A stretch of 44,588 nt of DNA, taken from Lachnocurva sp029100405. GTDB lineage: Bacteria > Bacillota > Clostridia > Lachnospirales > Lachnospiraceae. Shown here one piece after another: positions 25,203-33,702 of this stretch; the first letter of the stretch is position 1; each line of letters begins with the position of its first letter. Location of the stretch: contig JBJYZC010000019.1 of assembly GCA_046263755.1 (NCBI GenBank), positions 1-44,588 of the forward strand. Direction: 5' to 3'. Below the pieces are notes generated by a model. The model was not told where the DNA came from. It worked only from the letters and a program-made list of their open reading frames with translations, and did not search any database. The translations under genes and the position numbers were made by a program.

Positions 25203-26597
25203 TCAAAGAATCGAATTATGTTCCTTCTTCCAATTGACAAATTCCCGATTTCTTTCAGAGAGAGAGAAGGTCAACTCATACATCTCCAAGGTCACGCCCT
25301 GATCCTCCAGATACTTAATAAATTCGGCAAATTCAGGCTTCGTTTTATTCTTTTCCCATACCTTCTGAGCGATTTCACCGTTCGGTTCATGGATGCTTTC
25401 CTTCATAGACTTCATAGCATCGGAACTTTCCGTAGATCCAAAAACCGTAGATTTATTCTCGGTGATAAAATCATCGCCTTTCTTCAGTAAAGAGAGGACA
25501 TAACCGACAAAATTGTCAATATTCGGCTGCTTACTGGTATATTCGATTGCCTGATTAATACGATCGATATCGCCTTTTCCGGTCTGCAGGATTAATTTTG
25601 CTTCCTCATAAGAAAGGTTCGCAAAGGGATTTAAGGACTGAACCTTAAGAATATCCTTATTGGGGATAAAATCATCCTTATCTTCCGGAGTCTTTGTCCA
25701 GACATGCGTTCGAATATAATTTAAATTATTAGCGATATAAAAGGTGATATACTCAACCTTTCCGCCTTTTCCGACCTTATCCTCATAGATATGGTCAATA
25801 TAGAGATCAGACCTTGAGTTGATCTCTTCAATACTCGGCAGAATCACCTTATTCTTAAAGTCACCATACCGCTTGTATTTCGGCTTTTTCTGCGCCTTTT
25901 CCAACTTTTCCCACTTGGGATGACTCTTAGAAGCCTCCTCATAAACCTGATCATTATCCTCCAGAGAAACGAAACCCAATGCGACCCGAAGCTCTGAGAC
26001 CCCAAATCGTACCGGATAGGTCTCTAGATCCTCCTGAGTCGAAGTATGGTTGGGATAAGACTTAATATGGAATAACTCACTCTTCAAATGAGAGTAGAGC
26101 TGGAAAGCACCATTACTCTCAAAAGACCAGAGAATTGGAAAATCCATCTGCGTATAACCGATTTTCTTGATCTCATTACGGACGTAGGGCAGCATAACGT
26201 TTTCAAAAGCAACAGTAAACTTACCGTTCTTGTAATCAACGCTATGATAAAAATGCTGCACACTAAATTGACCCTCACTATCCGTAAGAATCACCAGACG
26301 CTGAGCCATTCGAATAGCAAGACTACGAAGCCTGTTATAGAAACTACCGGAAGGTTTTCCTTCTGTATCATCCGGTGTTAAGGCATGACGCATTTCATTG
26401 GTAGTAAAAGAAACCGCATAGTAAGTATATTTCTTACCCTTACTATCCGTTGCTTCTAAATCAAAACCATCCGACTCGGCTTTCTTAATTGCCATTACAT
26501 TGACCTTACTTTCAGCAAGATCACTTTTCATTTTCTTACGGGCCAGGACATTTGAAATATTAACATGATCCTCAGCCAGATTAATTTCCTTCTCCAT
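25203..26597 (-). CDS. rep: Rep_3 (RepB/Initiator Rep) family replication initiator
   Basis: The 464-residue protein resembles the Rep_3 initiators of iteron plasmids, which bind iterons as winged-helix monomers and open the origin. The first winged helix is in the N-terminal half (EMRHALTPDDTEGKPSGSFYNRLRSLAIRMAQRLVILTD, then FTVAFENVMLPYV). The second covers about residues 160-300 (FPILWSFESNGAFQLYSHLKSELF, then VSELRVALGFV, then YGDFKNKVILPSIEEINSRSDLYIDHIYE), where KxxVIxPAxxEIN.xSD is the hallmark. It is longer than typical plasmid Reps (about 300-400) through a C-terminal extension of about 130 residues. I chose MEKEIN at 26597, after GAGG, over an ATG at 26633. Iterons begin about 80 bases upstream of the start. 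Confidence 0.9.
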   Translation of the reverse strand: MEKEINLAEDHVNISNVLARKKMKSDLAESKVNVMAIKKAESDGFDLEATDSKGKKYTYYAVSFTTNEMRHALTPDDTEGKPSGSFYNRLRSLAIRMAQRLVILTDSEGQFSVQHFYHSVDYKNGKFTVAFENVMLPYVRNEIKKIGYTQMDFPILWSFESNGAFQLYSHLKSELFHIKSYPNHTSTQEDLETYPVRFGVSELRVALGFVSLEDNDQVYEEASKSHPKWEKLEKAQKKPKYKRYGDFKNKVILPSIEEINSRSDLYIDHIYEDKVGKGGKVEYITFYIANNLNYIRTHVWTKTPEDKDDFIPNKDILKVQSLNPFANLSYEEAKLILQTGKGDIDRINQAIEYTSKQPNIDNFVGYVLSLLKKGDDFITENKSTVFGSTESSDAMKSMKESIHEPNGEIAQKVWEKNKTKPEFAEFIKYLEDQGVTLEMYELTFSLSERNREFVNWKKEHNSIL

Positions 26598-26674
26598 AAA
26601 CCTCACACCAAGATAGAAAAACAAAATTTTCAAGTACTATTAAAACGCAAGCCAAAGAAAAAAGCAAGCTTTTT

Positions 26675-27839
26675 AACGACAATCTTGGAGTTTTAATTGG
26701 AGGATATCGGAGATTATAAATGAAGAAGTAGGAGATTTCATGTTTATTTAACGAAAATAAGGGAGTTATTAAAAGAAGAAATCGGATATTCAGGCGAAAG
26801 GAAATCAGAAAATTATAAAACAAGACGTCATCGAAAAAAACGGAGTTTAAGATATAAATTAACGAAAAATACGGAGTTTATAGGAGAAGATTCCGGAGAT
26901 AAAAAAGTGAACATATTAGTTGATTCATAATTCTTCTCCAATGCAAATCATACGAAAAGTACGAACCAAAAGACGTTAGTTAACGAAAATATCGGAGATA
27001 GCTAAAAAATACCATCGAATCAGAGAGGGAAAGAAAACGAAAAAAACGGAGAATACCATGATTTGAAATTGAATTCAACGACAAAACAGGAGAAAACATA
27101 TGTACGATTTTTCATTTATCATCTTGCCAAAAGATATGAACGAAAAAAAAGGAGTATTTAAATCGTTCATGGAAAAAAATCAAGAAAGATAACGAAAATA
27201 AGGGAGCAATATAGAGATAGGATGAGAAATAGGATCCAAAGAAAGAAGGAAGAATCGCCTATATCTTCGTAGAGTAAATCCAAAAGGAACAGAAACTCAG
27301 TAAGAGTCAGAATGATCAAGAGATAAAAAGGTACTCATAAGACTCAAGTTATAAGAATCACAGCATATCACACCATAAAAAATCATAGAAATTGAAATAA
27401 GAAGATATAATAGGAAATAAGAAACGAAGAAACAAGAAGAAATGGCTTAAAAAAGACAAAATCCTAAGAAAGAACTTAACGAAAAAACAGGAGCTAAACA
27501 AAACATTAATCTATGATAGAATAGCAATATAGAATAGACACATCGTATTGAAAGACTTCTACTCCGAGATTGTCGTTAAGAAAAAGTATTTTAATAAGAA
27601 AGAAGTCATAAATGCTCCGATTTTTTCGTTATCTTCATTCCATCCAAAACAAGCGGGAGATGAAGCATCAAGAAATAATGAAAGAGCTGGCCTACATTTT
27701 AGAATAGAGGAAAAGAGAAGAGAACACGATCGAATCTCCGTTTTTTTCGACATGTTCTAGGGAAAGGAAAAAACTCCGATTTATTCGTTAAAAATAAAAT
27801 AGGCAGCAAAAGACAAAAAAAGGCTCCTATTTTTTCGTT
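26675..27839. repeat. Iteron-type replication origin, 15 copies in two opposed blocks
   Basis: A 16-bp element with consensus AACGAAAAWANNGGAG occurs at least 15 times. Plus-oriented copies start at 26675, 26750, 26830, 26861, 26982, 27036, 27077, 27139, 27191 and 27478. Minus-oriented copies (CTCC..TTCGTT) start at 27562, 27615, 27736, 27774 and 27824. Weaker versions are near 26697, 26719, 26772 and 26883. The copies are scattered at irregular spacing (31 to 287 bp) rather than tandem. All of one orientation lie left of 27.5 kb and all of the other lie right. Position upstream of rep makes it the likely origin. Open frames crossing it are not credible genes. Confidence 0.88.
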
Positions 27840-28154
27840 AATTTTGATCGAAAGCTCCCGAAAAATCATAGATTACGAAAGAAAAGACGTGAACTAACGT
27901 CAGGAAATATGGCCGATTGCTCCAAAAAATACAAACGGAAACGACGAAAGAAGCGACAAATAAATGAGCGAAGCCTTGAAAACAAAGGCTTTCAAGGACT
28001 CTAAATTAAAAAATAAATTAAAGTTGTTGTTATTCATTTCTTTAGAATCATATATCTATTAAAAAAGCTCCAAAAAAGAAGTATCCTTTTGATCCATAGG
28101 CTAGCGTAAAGTATTAGTCTGAAAAAAATATAAAAAGAGATCCATTGATACAAT

Positions 28155-28184
28155 TTGCAGGCAAAGCCGAACTCATGCTATAAT
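28155..28184 (+). promoter_or_regulatory. Promoter of luxS
   Basis: TTGCAG (28155-28160), an 18-base spacer, an extended TGC and a consensus TATAAT (28179-28184) form a strong promoter. The stretch 27840-28154 before it is A-rich and shows no gene. Confidence 0.75.
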
Positions 28185-28223
28185 ACATGGACTTATACCG
28201 AAAGGATTAGGAGATAGAAAAGT

Positions 28224-28703
28224 ATGGAAAAGATCACGAGCTTTACGATCAATCACTTAAAGCTGGAACCGGGAGTTTATGTTTCCAGGGTAGACCACTA
28301 TAATGGAACAGCGATTACAACCTTTGACCTTCGTATGACTTCACCGAATCGGGAACCGGTCATGAATACGGCGGAGCTTCATACGATCGAACATCTCGGA
28401 GCCACTTATCTTAGAAATCATCACGACTGGGCAGACAGAGTGGTATATTTCGGCCCCATGGGATGTCGGACCGGTTGCTACATGCTTTTGGCAGGAGAAT
28501 TAACATCCGAAGACGTACTTCCACTCGTCATTGGCATGTTTGAATTCATTCGCGATTTCGAGGGAGAGATCCCTGGCGCCAAGGCCAGAGATTGTGGCAA
28601 TTATCTGGATCAGAATCTCTCGATGGCGAAATGGCTGGCCAAGCGATATTTGGATCATACGCTTTATCATATTACAGAGGATCATCTGAAGTACCCGGAG
28701 TAA
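28224..28703 (+). CDS. luxS: S-ribosylhomocysteine lyase (LuxS)
   Basis: LuxS splits S-ribosylhomocysteine into homocysteine and DPD, the AI-2 precursor. The 159-residue protein has the metal-binding HTIEHLGATYLRNH near residues 53-66, GPMGCRTGCYML near 76-87 with the catalytic cysteine, and the later metal-ligand cysteine in ARDCGNYLDQNL. Length and motifs are normal. AGGAG lies about nine bases before ATG, below a strong promoter. The nucleosidase that makes its substrate is encoded 161 bases downstream. Together they recycle S-adenosylhomocysteine. The gene is the first one on the right of the iteron origin. Confidence 0.97.
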   Translation: MEKITSFTINHLKLEPGVYVSRVDHYNGTAITTFDLRMTSPNREPVMNTAELHTIEHLGATYLRNHHDWADRVVYFGPMGCRTGCYMLLAGELTSEDVLPLVIGMFEFIRDFEGEIPGAKARDCGNYLDQNLSMAKWLAKRYLDHTLYHITEDHLKYPE

Positions 28704-28864
28704 TAGATGATCGGAGAAATATAAACCGTTCTTTTCTATGAAATGACCAATCAGAAATGCAGTAAACCATCGAAGCATAAAGATGTAGGAAAAATAGAAT
28801 AGAGCATACCTATCAATCATGAAATAGGAAGAACTTAAATAAAAGGCAAAAACAGGAGGATAAA

Positions 28865-29590
28865 ATGAAACTTGGAATTATCGGAGCAATGGAAGTAGAA
28901 GTTCAGAAGTTAAAAGCAGACATGGAAATTACCCGTGTTGTAAAAAAGGCTTCCATGGAATTTTGTGAAGGCAAGCTGGAAGGACAGGATGTTGTCGTTG
29001 TAAAATGCGGGATCGGCAAGGTCGACGCTGGTATCTGTGTTCAGATCCTGTGTGACCTCTTCGATGTCACCCATGTCATTAATACCGGTGTAGCCGGATC
29101 CCTGGATGCTTCCATTGATATCGGAGATATCGTTGTTTCAGAAGATGCTGTTTTCCACGATGTCGATGCAACCGCAATCGGATATCCGATCGGAGAGATG
29201 CCTGACCTTGGGATCCGTTTCTTCCCGGCAGACAAAGAGTTAGTCAATGATATTAAGAAGGCTGCAGAAGCCATTTCCGCAAAAGTCGGAGAGGGCGATA
29301 CCGTAGCTGACAAGATCACGCTGCATTTCGGACGGATCTGCTCCGGTGACCAGTTCCTGGCGGATGATGCGAAGAAAAAATGGATCGTTGATACCTTCGG
29401 TGGAAAGTGCGGAGAAATGGAAGGCGCTGCCGTAGCACAGGCCGCTTACTTAAATCACATCCCTTATGTTGTCATCCGTGCAATTTCCGATAAGGCAGAC
29501 GGATCCAGCTCCATGGATTATCCGGAATTCGAGAAGCGCGCCGCAAGAGACTGTGCAGCAATTGTGGAAGAAGTTCTGAAGCTTATCTAA
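28865..29590 (+). CDS. mtnN: 5'-methylthioadenosine/S-adenosylhomocysteine nucleosidase
   Basis: The 241-residue enzyme removes adenine from methylthioadenosine and S-adenosylhomocysteine, giving S-ribosylhomocysteine for LuxS. MKLGIIGAMEVEVQKLKADM, VVVVKCGIGKVDAGICVQIL, NTGVAGSLDASIDIGDIVVSED and the catalytic region GGKCGEMEGAAVAQAA and RAISDKADGSS are all standard. It is a little longer than the E. coli enzyme because of an insertion before the CSGDQF motif. A strong AGGAGG sits before ATG. The next gene starts directly at its stop codon, so the operon continues into the cell wall genes. Confidence 0.96.
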   Translation: MKLGIIGAMEVEVQKLKADMEITRVVKKASMEFCEGKLEGQDVVVVKCGIGKVDAGICVQILCDLFDVTHVINTGVAGSLDASIDIGDIVVSEDAVFHDVDATAIGYPIGEMPDLGIRFFPADKELVNDIKKAAEAISAKVGEGDTVADKITLHFGRICSGDQFLADDAKKKWIVDTFGGKCGEMEGAAVAQAAYLNHIPYVVIRAISDKADGSSSMDYPEFEKRAARDCAAIVEEVLKLI

Positions 29591-29785
29591 ATGAAAAGTG
29601 GAAAGAAGACTGCTATGGCAAAGAGAAAAAAAACGAAGGCAGAATACAAGAGAAAACTAGTGGATAAGTTTTTTACCCTGCTCCTACTGATTATTATTTT
29701 TGCCCTGTTTCTTTATATCGGCTATTCTTTTAACAAGGAAATTCAAAAAACAGATCAGATCGTAAAGGAAGTGAAGCAGCAGTGA
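29591..29785 (+). CDS. Small single-pass membrane protein, unknown
   Basis: The 64-residue protein has a very basic N-terminus (about 22 residues, many Lys), one hydrophobic helix (FFTLLLLIIIFALFLYIGYSF) and a short polar tail that could coil. I do not recognise a family. Its ATG follows the mtnN stop without a gap, and its stop overlaps the GTG start of the class A PBP gene, so it is translationally coupled to both. An in-frame ATG at 29615 (MAKRKK) is an alternative start. A helper of the adjacent cell wall synthase or a divisome-type small protein are possibilities, not conclusions. Confidence 0.7.
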   Translation: MKSGKKTAMAKRKKTKAEYKRKLVDKFFTLLLLIIIFALFLYIGYSFNKEIQKTDQIVKEVKQQ

Positions 29786-31854
29786 GTAATGGTAAGAACA
29801 ACGGATTGGGAAGGATCCTTCTTATTTTCTTCGGTTCCGTTCTGAAAACAGTGAAATATCTGATCCTGATTGGCATCATCGGACTGCTGCTTCTTGTGAT
29901 CCACTTTATGCCGGAATTAAAGAACGACTATGAGGACGCGGTGAAAACCGTTGCAGCCAGCAGCTCTTCCACTTTCAGCCCGGACATGGCTTCTACCGTC
30001 TATGACAAAAACGATCAGATCATTGCAGAGCTATCGAACGATAAGAAGAAATACGCATATCTGACCTATGATTCGATTCCAAGCAATGCGATCAATTCTT
30101 TCATAGCAATTGAGGATCAGGATTTCTGGACCAATAAGGGTTATGATCCCTTTGGCGTTTTTCGTTCGGTTTTCCGTTATGTCTCCAGTCGGGGACAGGT
30201 AATCAGCGGTGCATCGACGATCACACAGCAGCTTTGCAAGCTGACTTTTTTAAATGCAGATCGGACGCTCACACGTAAGATCAAAGAGATCATGTATGCA
30301 GACCGGATGACGAAAACATATACCAAACAGGAGATTATGGAGTTCTATATCAATAACTGCTGTTTTGCAAATGGAATCTATGGAATCCAGGAAGCATCCA
30401 AAGATTATTTCGGTATGGATGCGTCACAGCTCAGTTTGTCCCAGATGGCCTATCTCTGTGCAATTCCCAATCATCCGGAATATTACGATCCATGGAAGGA
30501 TGCTACCAAAGCCCTGAAGCGGAGAAATAAGATCTTGAATGATATGGAAAAGTGCGGTTTTATTTCTTCTCAGGATGCCCAGGCTGCCAAAGCAGAAACC
30601 ATCACCGTTCAACCGAAAACCCAGGCATTCCTGGAGGATGATACGGACCAGAGCAATACAGGAAATGGTGATGTATCAGCGCAGATTGCCAGTGCAACGC
30701 GGGATTATCAGACCTCTTATGCCGAAAAATGTGCAACCGAGGAACTGATGAAGAGAGCTGGGTTTACATTTCAATATTCCTTCAATTCGGAAGACGAATA
30801 TAATTCTTATAACAAGAGTTATGCATCAGCTTATAAAACTGCCCATGATGCTTTGTACAGTCAGCGCTATGAGATTCACACCTCTCTGGACACAACGCTC
30901 CAGAATACGCTTCAGGGTCAGCTGGATGAAACGATGTCCGATAATAAAAAGAAGGCGGACAGCGGAGTTTTTGCTTTCCAGGCGGCGGAGACAGTAATCG
31001 ATAATAATACCGGAAAGGTAATCGCCGTGATTGGCGGGCGTTCTCAGGAGGGAATTACGACCGGAGGAAGTTTAAACCGGGCTTTTCAGGCATACCGACA
31101 GCCGGGGTCTACATTTAAACCGATCCTTGTCTATGCACCTGCCATTGATACGGGTGAATATAATGCGGATTCGGATCTGAAAAATATCAATGTGAAGCAG
31201 GCTAAGACATCGGATGACGTAAAAAGCATGAACGGTTCTACTATGAAGATGCGTTATGCAGTGACGCATTCCATCAATGGACCGGCTTACTGGCTGGCAA
31301 GTCAGATCGGCATAGACTATGGCATGCAATTCATCCATAAGATGTGTTTTGCCAGAATTGTGCCGAGTGACTATAATCTGTCGTCGGCACTGGGAGGTCT
31401 GACCCACGGTACTACAACCATGGAGATGGCGAGTGCCTATCGTACTTTCTCCAATGGCGGATACTATCGTTATCCGACTTGCATTACTTCGATGAAAGAT
31501 ATGAACGGTACCGAGCTTTTCTCAACATCAGATGAAGTCGAGGTCTATAAGCAGTCTACCGTTTCTGAAATGACCAATATTATGCAGGGCGTTTTCTCCG
31601 ATGGCGGAACGGCGTCAAGTATCGGCTGGCAGAATAAGGATATCGATGCCGCCGGTAAGACCGGTACGACAAATGACGACCGGGACGGTTGGTTTACCGC
31701 TTTCACTCCTTATTATACGATCAGCGTTTGGACCGGATATGACGATAATCGGGAGAATAACAATAGCGGTTTGTCGCATTATTCGCTTAATATCTGGAAG
31801 AATGCCATGGAAAAGGCTATCGAAGGGCAGGCACCGGCGCATTTTTCGAAATGA
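29782..31854 (+). CDS. Class A penicillin-binding protein (glycosyltransferase/transpeptidase)
   Basis: The 690-residue protein is a bifunctional peptidoglycan synthase with one membrane anchor near residues 15-45. The GT51 domain shows IAIEDQDFWTNKGYDP, GASTITQQLCKLT, RKIKEIMYADRM and EIMEFYINNCCF...GIYGIQEAS. The usual His of the first motif (ED..F..H.G) is Asn here. The transpeptidase domain has STFK (in RQPGSTFKPILVYAP), SIN (in THSINGPAYWLA) and KTGTT (in AGKTGTTNDDRDGWF), so the acylation site is intact. Translation starts at a GTG overlapping the previous stop; AAGGAA lies about eleven bases upstream. It acts outside the membrane in cell wall growth. No terminator is obvious after it. 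Confidence 0.95.
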   Translation: MSNGKNNGLGRILLIFFGSVLKTVKYLILIGIIGLLLLVIHFMPELKNDYEDAVKTVAASSSSTFSPDMASTVYDKNDQIIAELSNDKKKYAYLTYDSIPSNAINSFIAIEDQDFWTNKGYDPFGVFRSVFRYVSSRGQVISGASTITQQLCKLTFLNADRTLTRKIKEIMYADRMTKTYTKQEIMEFYINNCCFANGIYGIQEASKDYFGMDASQLSLSQMAYLCAIPNHPEYYDPWKDATKALKRRNKILNDMEKCGFISSQDAQAAKAETITVQPKTQAFLEDDTDQSNTGNGDVSAQIASATRDYQTSYAEKCATEELMKRAGFTFQYSFNSEDEYNSYNKSYASAYKTAHDALYSQRYEIHTSLDTTLQNTLQGQLDETMSDNKKKADSGVFAFQAAETVIDNNTGKVIAVIGGRSQEGITTGGSLNRAFQAYRQPGSTFKPILVYAPAIDTGEYNADSDLKNINVKQAKTSDDVKSMNGSTMKMRYAVTHSINGPAYWLASQIGIDYGMQFIHKMCFARIVPSDYNLSSALGGLTHGTTTMEMASAYRTFSNGGYYRYPTCITSMKDMNGTELFSTSDEVEVYKQSTVSEMTNIMQGVFSDGGTASSIGWQNKDIDAAGKTGTTNDDRDGWFTAFTPYYTISVWTGYDDNRENNNSGLSHYSLNIWKNAMEKAIEGQAPAHFSK

Positions 31855-31952
31855 TTGGTTAACGTTTCTACGATCCAAAAGATCTTTATATTAATGAATC
31901 ATTGAACAAATTGATTAATCATTGAACAATTTGTGAAAATCCTGTAACACTC

Positions 31953-31981
31953 TTGACAAAGTCCTCCAAGGGATTTAAGAT
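31953..31981 (+). promoter_or_regulatory. Promoter of the NlpC/P60 gene
   Basis: A consensus TTGACA (31953-31958), a 17-base spacer and TAAGAT (31976-31981) give a strong promoter. CCTCCAAGGG in the spacer region is nearly the reverse complement of CCCTTTGGAGG at the ribosome binding site (32029-32039); since the first lies upstream of the transcript start, this would matter only at the DNA level. Confidence 0.7.
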
Positions 31982-31988
31982 AGCACTT

Positions 31989-32015
31989 GTAACAAAAGTA
32001 ACAATTTTGTAACAA
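31989..32015 (+). repeat. Three GTAACAA direct repeats at the transcription start of the NlpC/P60 gene
   Basis: GTAACAA starts at 31989, 31998 and 32009, just after the -10. WalR, which controls cell wall hydrolase genes in Firmicutes, binds TGTWAH pairs spaced by five bases; the first copy is TGTAAC but the pair spacing does not fit well. A binding site of some regulator is plausible. Confidence 0.4.
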
Positions 32016-32049
32016 GTCAACATCGCATCCCTTTGGAGGCTTTCTTTTT

Positions 32050-33357
32050 ATGAATTTTAATCGTAAAGCAGGTAAATTTACAGCTCTGGCTCTTGCAGCA
32101 GGCAGTTTGATCGCCGGTAGCGGTATTACGGCAAATGCAGCTCCTCTGGCAGGCGCATCAAAAGCGACTGCTTCTACATTAACAACGATAACCGCTTCGG
32201 ATCTTATGAAGAAGACGGATAACGCATCAAATACGATTTCCGGTGTCAGCGCAGTCCTTGCTAAGATGGTTTCTTCTTCCGAGCAGAGTGCCAGTAAAAA
32301 GACCAATACGGAGACCAAGGTAGCAAGCTCAGAAACAGGAAATAATACAGCAGCCGATACGAGTGCCAACAATGACAGCAGTGCAACAGCGACACAGGCT
32401 TCTCCATATGCACATATCGGAGTTGCAAATGTTTCAGATTATGCTTTTATTCGAACCGCTCCGGATACCAATAGTGATTATGCAGGAAAGATCTATCCGA
32501 ATGAAGTCGCTACGGTCGATGGCGAAGAAGGCGACTTTTATCATGTAACTTCCGGCGATGTAACAGGATATATCTCCAAGGAATTATTAATCGTTGGAGA
32601 TGAAGCAAAGGTCAAGTCCGTGGCCAAGACACTGGCGACCATCAATACAACAACTTTGAAAGTTCGTACCGCACCGGATGCCAATGCCTCCGTTCTCACT
32701 CTTGTTGCAGGAACGACGGAATATACGGTAACAGATACTTCGACACAGGGCTGGGTAAAAATTCAGACCGATGCCGGCGAGGGCTATGTTTCATCAGAAT
32801 TTGTAAGCATCGCTGAATCTTATAGCTATGCGGAGTCCAAGGCCGCTGAAGAAGCCCGGATTGCACAGGAACAGGCAGCTGCCCAGGCAGCCGCACAGAA
32901 AGCTGCTGCTGAGAAGGCAGCTGCACAGAAGGCAGCCGCACAGAAGGCTGCACAAAAGTCAGCATCGAAGAGTGCCTCCAGCAGTTCTTCCAAGACGGTC
33001 AGCGCTCCATCCGGATCCAGCGGATCTTCTGTTGTTGCCTATGCATCGCAGTTTGTCGGGAACCCTTATGTTTATGGCGGAAGCAGCTTGACCAACGGAA
33101 CCGATTGTTCCGGTTTTGTAAAGAGTGTCTATGCACAGTTCGGTGTGAGCCTTCCTCATTCTTCTTCTGCAATGAGAAGCTGCGGAAGCGGTGTCAGTAA
33201 GTCGGATATGCAGCCGGGTGACATCGTCTGCTATAGTGGTCATGTCGGGATCTATGCCGGAAATGGCATGATCGTGAATGCTTTGAATGAAAGATCCGGC
33301 ATTACATATACCAATGTAAACTATGCACCAATCGTAGCTGTAAGACGGGTGAAGTAA
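32050..33357 (+). CDS. Secreted SH3-domain NlpC/P60 cell wall hydrolase
   Basis: The 435-residue protein has a signal peptide (about 1-32, ending near ANAAPLAG), a Ser/Thr-rich spacer, and two bacterial SH3 domains (about 120-180 and 195-260; VSDYAFIRTAPDTNSDYAG and TTTLKVRTAPDANASVL). An Ala/Gln/Lys-rich linker (275-315) follows, with many AAAQKAA-like units. The C-terminus is an NlpC/P60 peptidase domain with the catalytic Cys in GTDCSGFVKSVY, His in YSGHVGIYAG, and the third polar position in the NALNERSGI segment. Such enzymes cut gamma-D-Glu-diamino acid bonds in peptidoglycan. GGAGG lies ten bases before ATG. It follows the PBP gene but has its own promoter, so it forms a cell wall pair with it. 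Confidence 0.95.
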   Translation: MNFNRKAGKFTALALAAGSLIAGSGITANAAPLAGASKATASTLTTITASDLMKKTDNASNTISGVSAVLAKMVSSSEQSASKKTNTETKVASSETGNNTAADTSANNDSSATATQASPYAHIGVANVSDYAFIRTAPDTNSDYAGKIYPNEVATVDGEEGDFYHVTSGDVTGYISKELLIVGDEAKVKSVAKTLATINTTTLKVRTAPDANASVLTLVAGTTEYTVTDTSTQGWVKIQTDAGEGYVSSEFVSIAESYSYAESKAAEEARIAQEQAAAQAAAQKAAAEKAAAQKAAAQKAAQKSASKSASSSSSKTVSAPSGSSGSSVVAYASQFVGNPYVYGGSSLTNGTDCSGFVKSVYAQFGVSLPHSSSAMRSCGSGVSKSDMQPGDIVCYSGHVGIYAGNGMIVNALNERSGITYTNVNYAPIVAVRRVK

Positions 33358-33437
33358 GATCAGGCCATGAGTCTCAGGAATGAGTTGATCAGCTGGTGAA
33401 TGAGGCTTATATGACGATGGATGTATATAGCAAAAAG

Positions 33438-33523
33438 GCGGGCATGTATTGTGATATGTACCCTCTTTACTGGACAATGTAAAGTTCAGTAAGGAGGGTA
33501 CAATCGCATTGCCCGTCTTTTTT
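33438..33523 (+). terminator. Long hairpin after the NlpC/P60 gene, terminator and possible mini inverted-repeat element
   Basis: TGTACCCTCTTTACTGGAC (33457-33475) and its near inverse (33484-33502) form a 19-bp stem around an 8-base centre. An outer CGGGCA/TGCCCG stem (33439-33444 with 33510-33515) extends it, and TTTTTT follows. It can end the upstream transcript. The inner part begins with TG and ends with CA like a tiny inverted-repeat element. TTTTTTACTTTG-like units repeat three times just downstream. Confidence 0.7.
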
Positions 33524-33613
33524 ACTTTGCTTTTTTACTTTGTTTTTTACTTTGTTGGAGGTTTTTTCAGATTTATCGTAATAAGGATGGTTTGGATCCC
33601 AGAGTCTCTGACC

Positions 33614-33702
33614 GATCACCCCTCCCAGGGCCGGATACGGTCGTCGTATTCGATCGGATCCAGGCCGGATCCTGGATCACCCCTCCCAGGGCCGGATACG
33701 GT
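33614..33702. repeat. Duplicated 3' end of the radical SAM gene
   Basis: A 28-bp sequence at 33675-33702, which encodes the last residues and stop of the radical SAM gene, is repeated identically at 33614-33641, 61 bp away. Between the copies lies a GATCCAGG/CCTGGATC inverted repeat (about 33657-33678). Confidence 0.85.

Noticed and set aside
27548..27760. Open frame of 70 codons inside the origin
   Set aside because: It crosses three reverse iterons, has no ribosome binding site and has the composition of the surrounding noncoding DNA.
26675..27839. CRISPR array
   Set aside because: The repeats are 16 bp, irregularly spaced and in both orientations; no cas genes are present. They fit iterons upstream of rep.
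26600..28200. DnaA boxes in the origin
   Set aside because: I looked for TTATNCACA-like sites and found no convincing one; a systematic scan is needed.
33457..33502. Complete insertion sequence
   Set aside because: There are only 8 bases between the inverted ends, no transposase and no clear target duplication.
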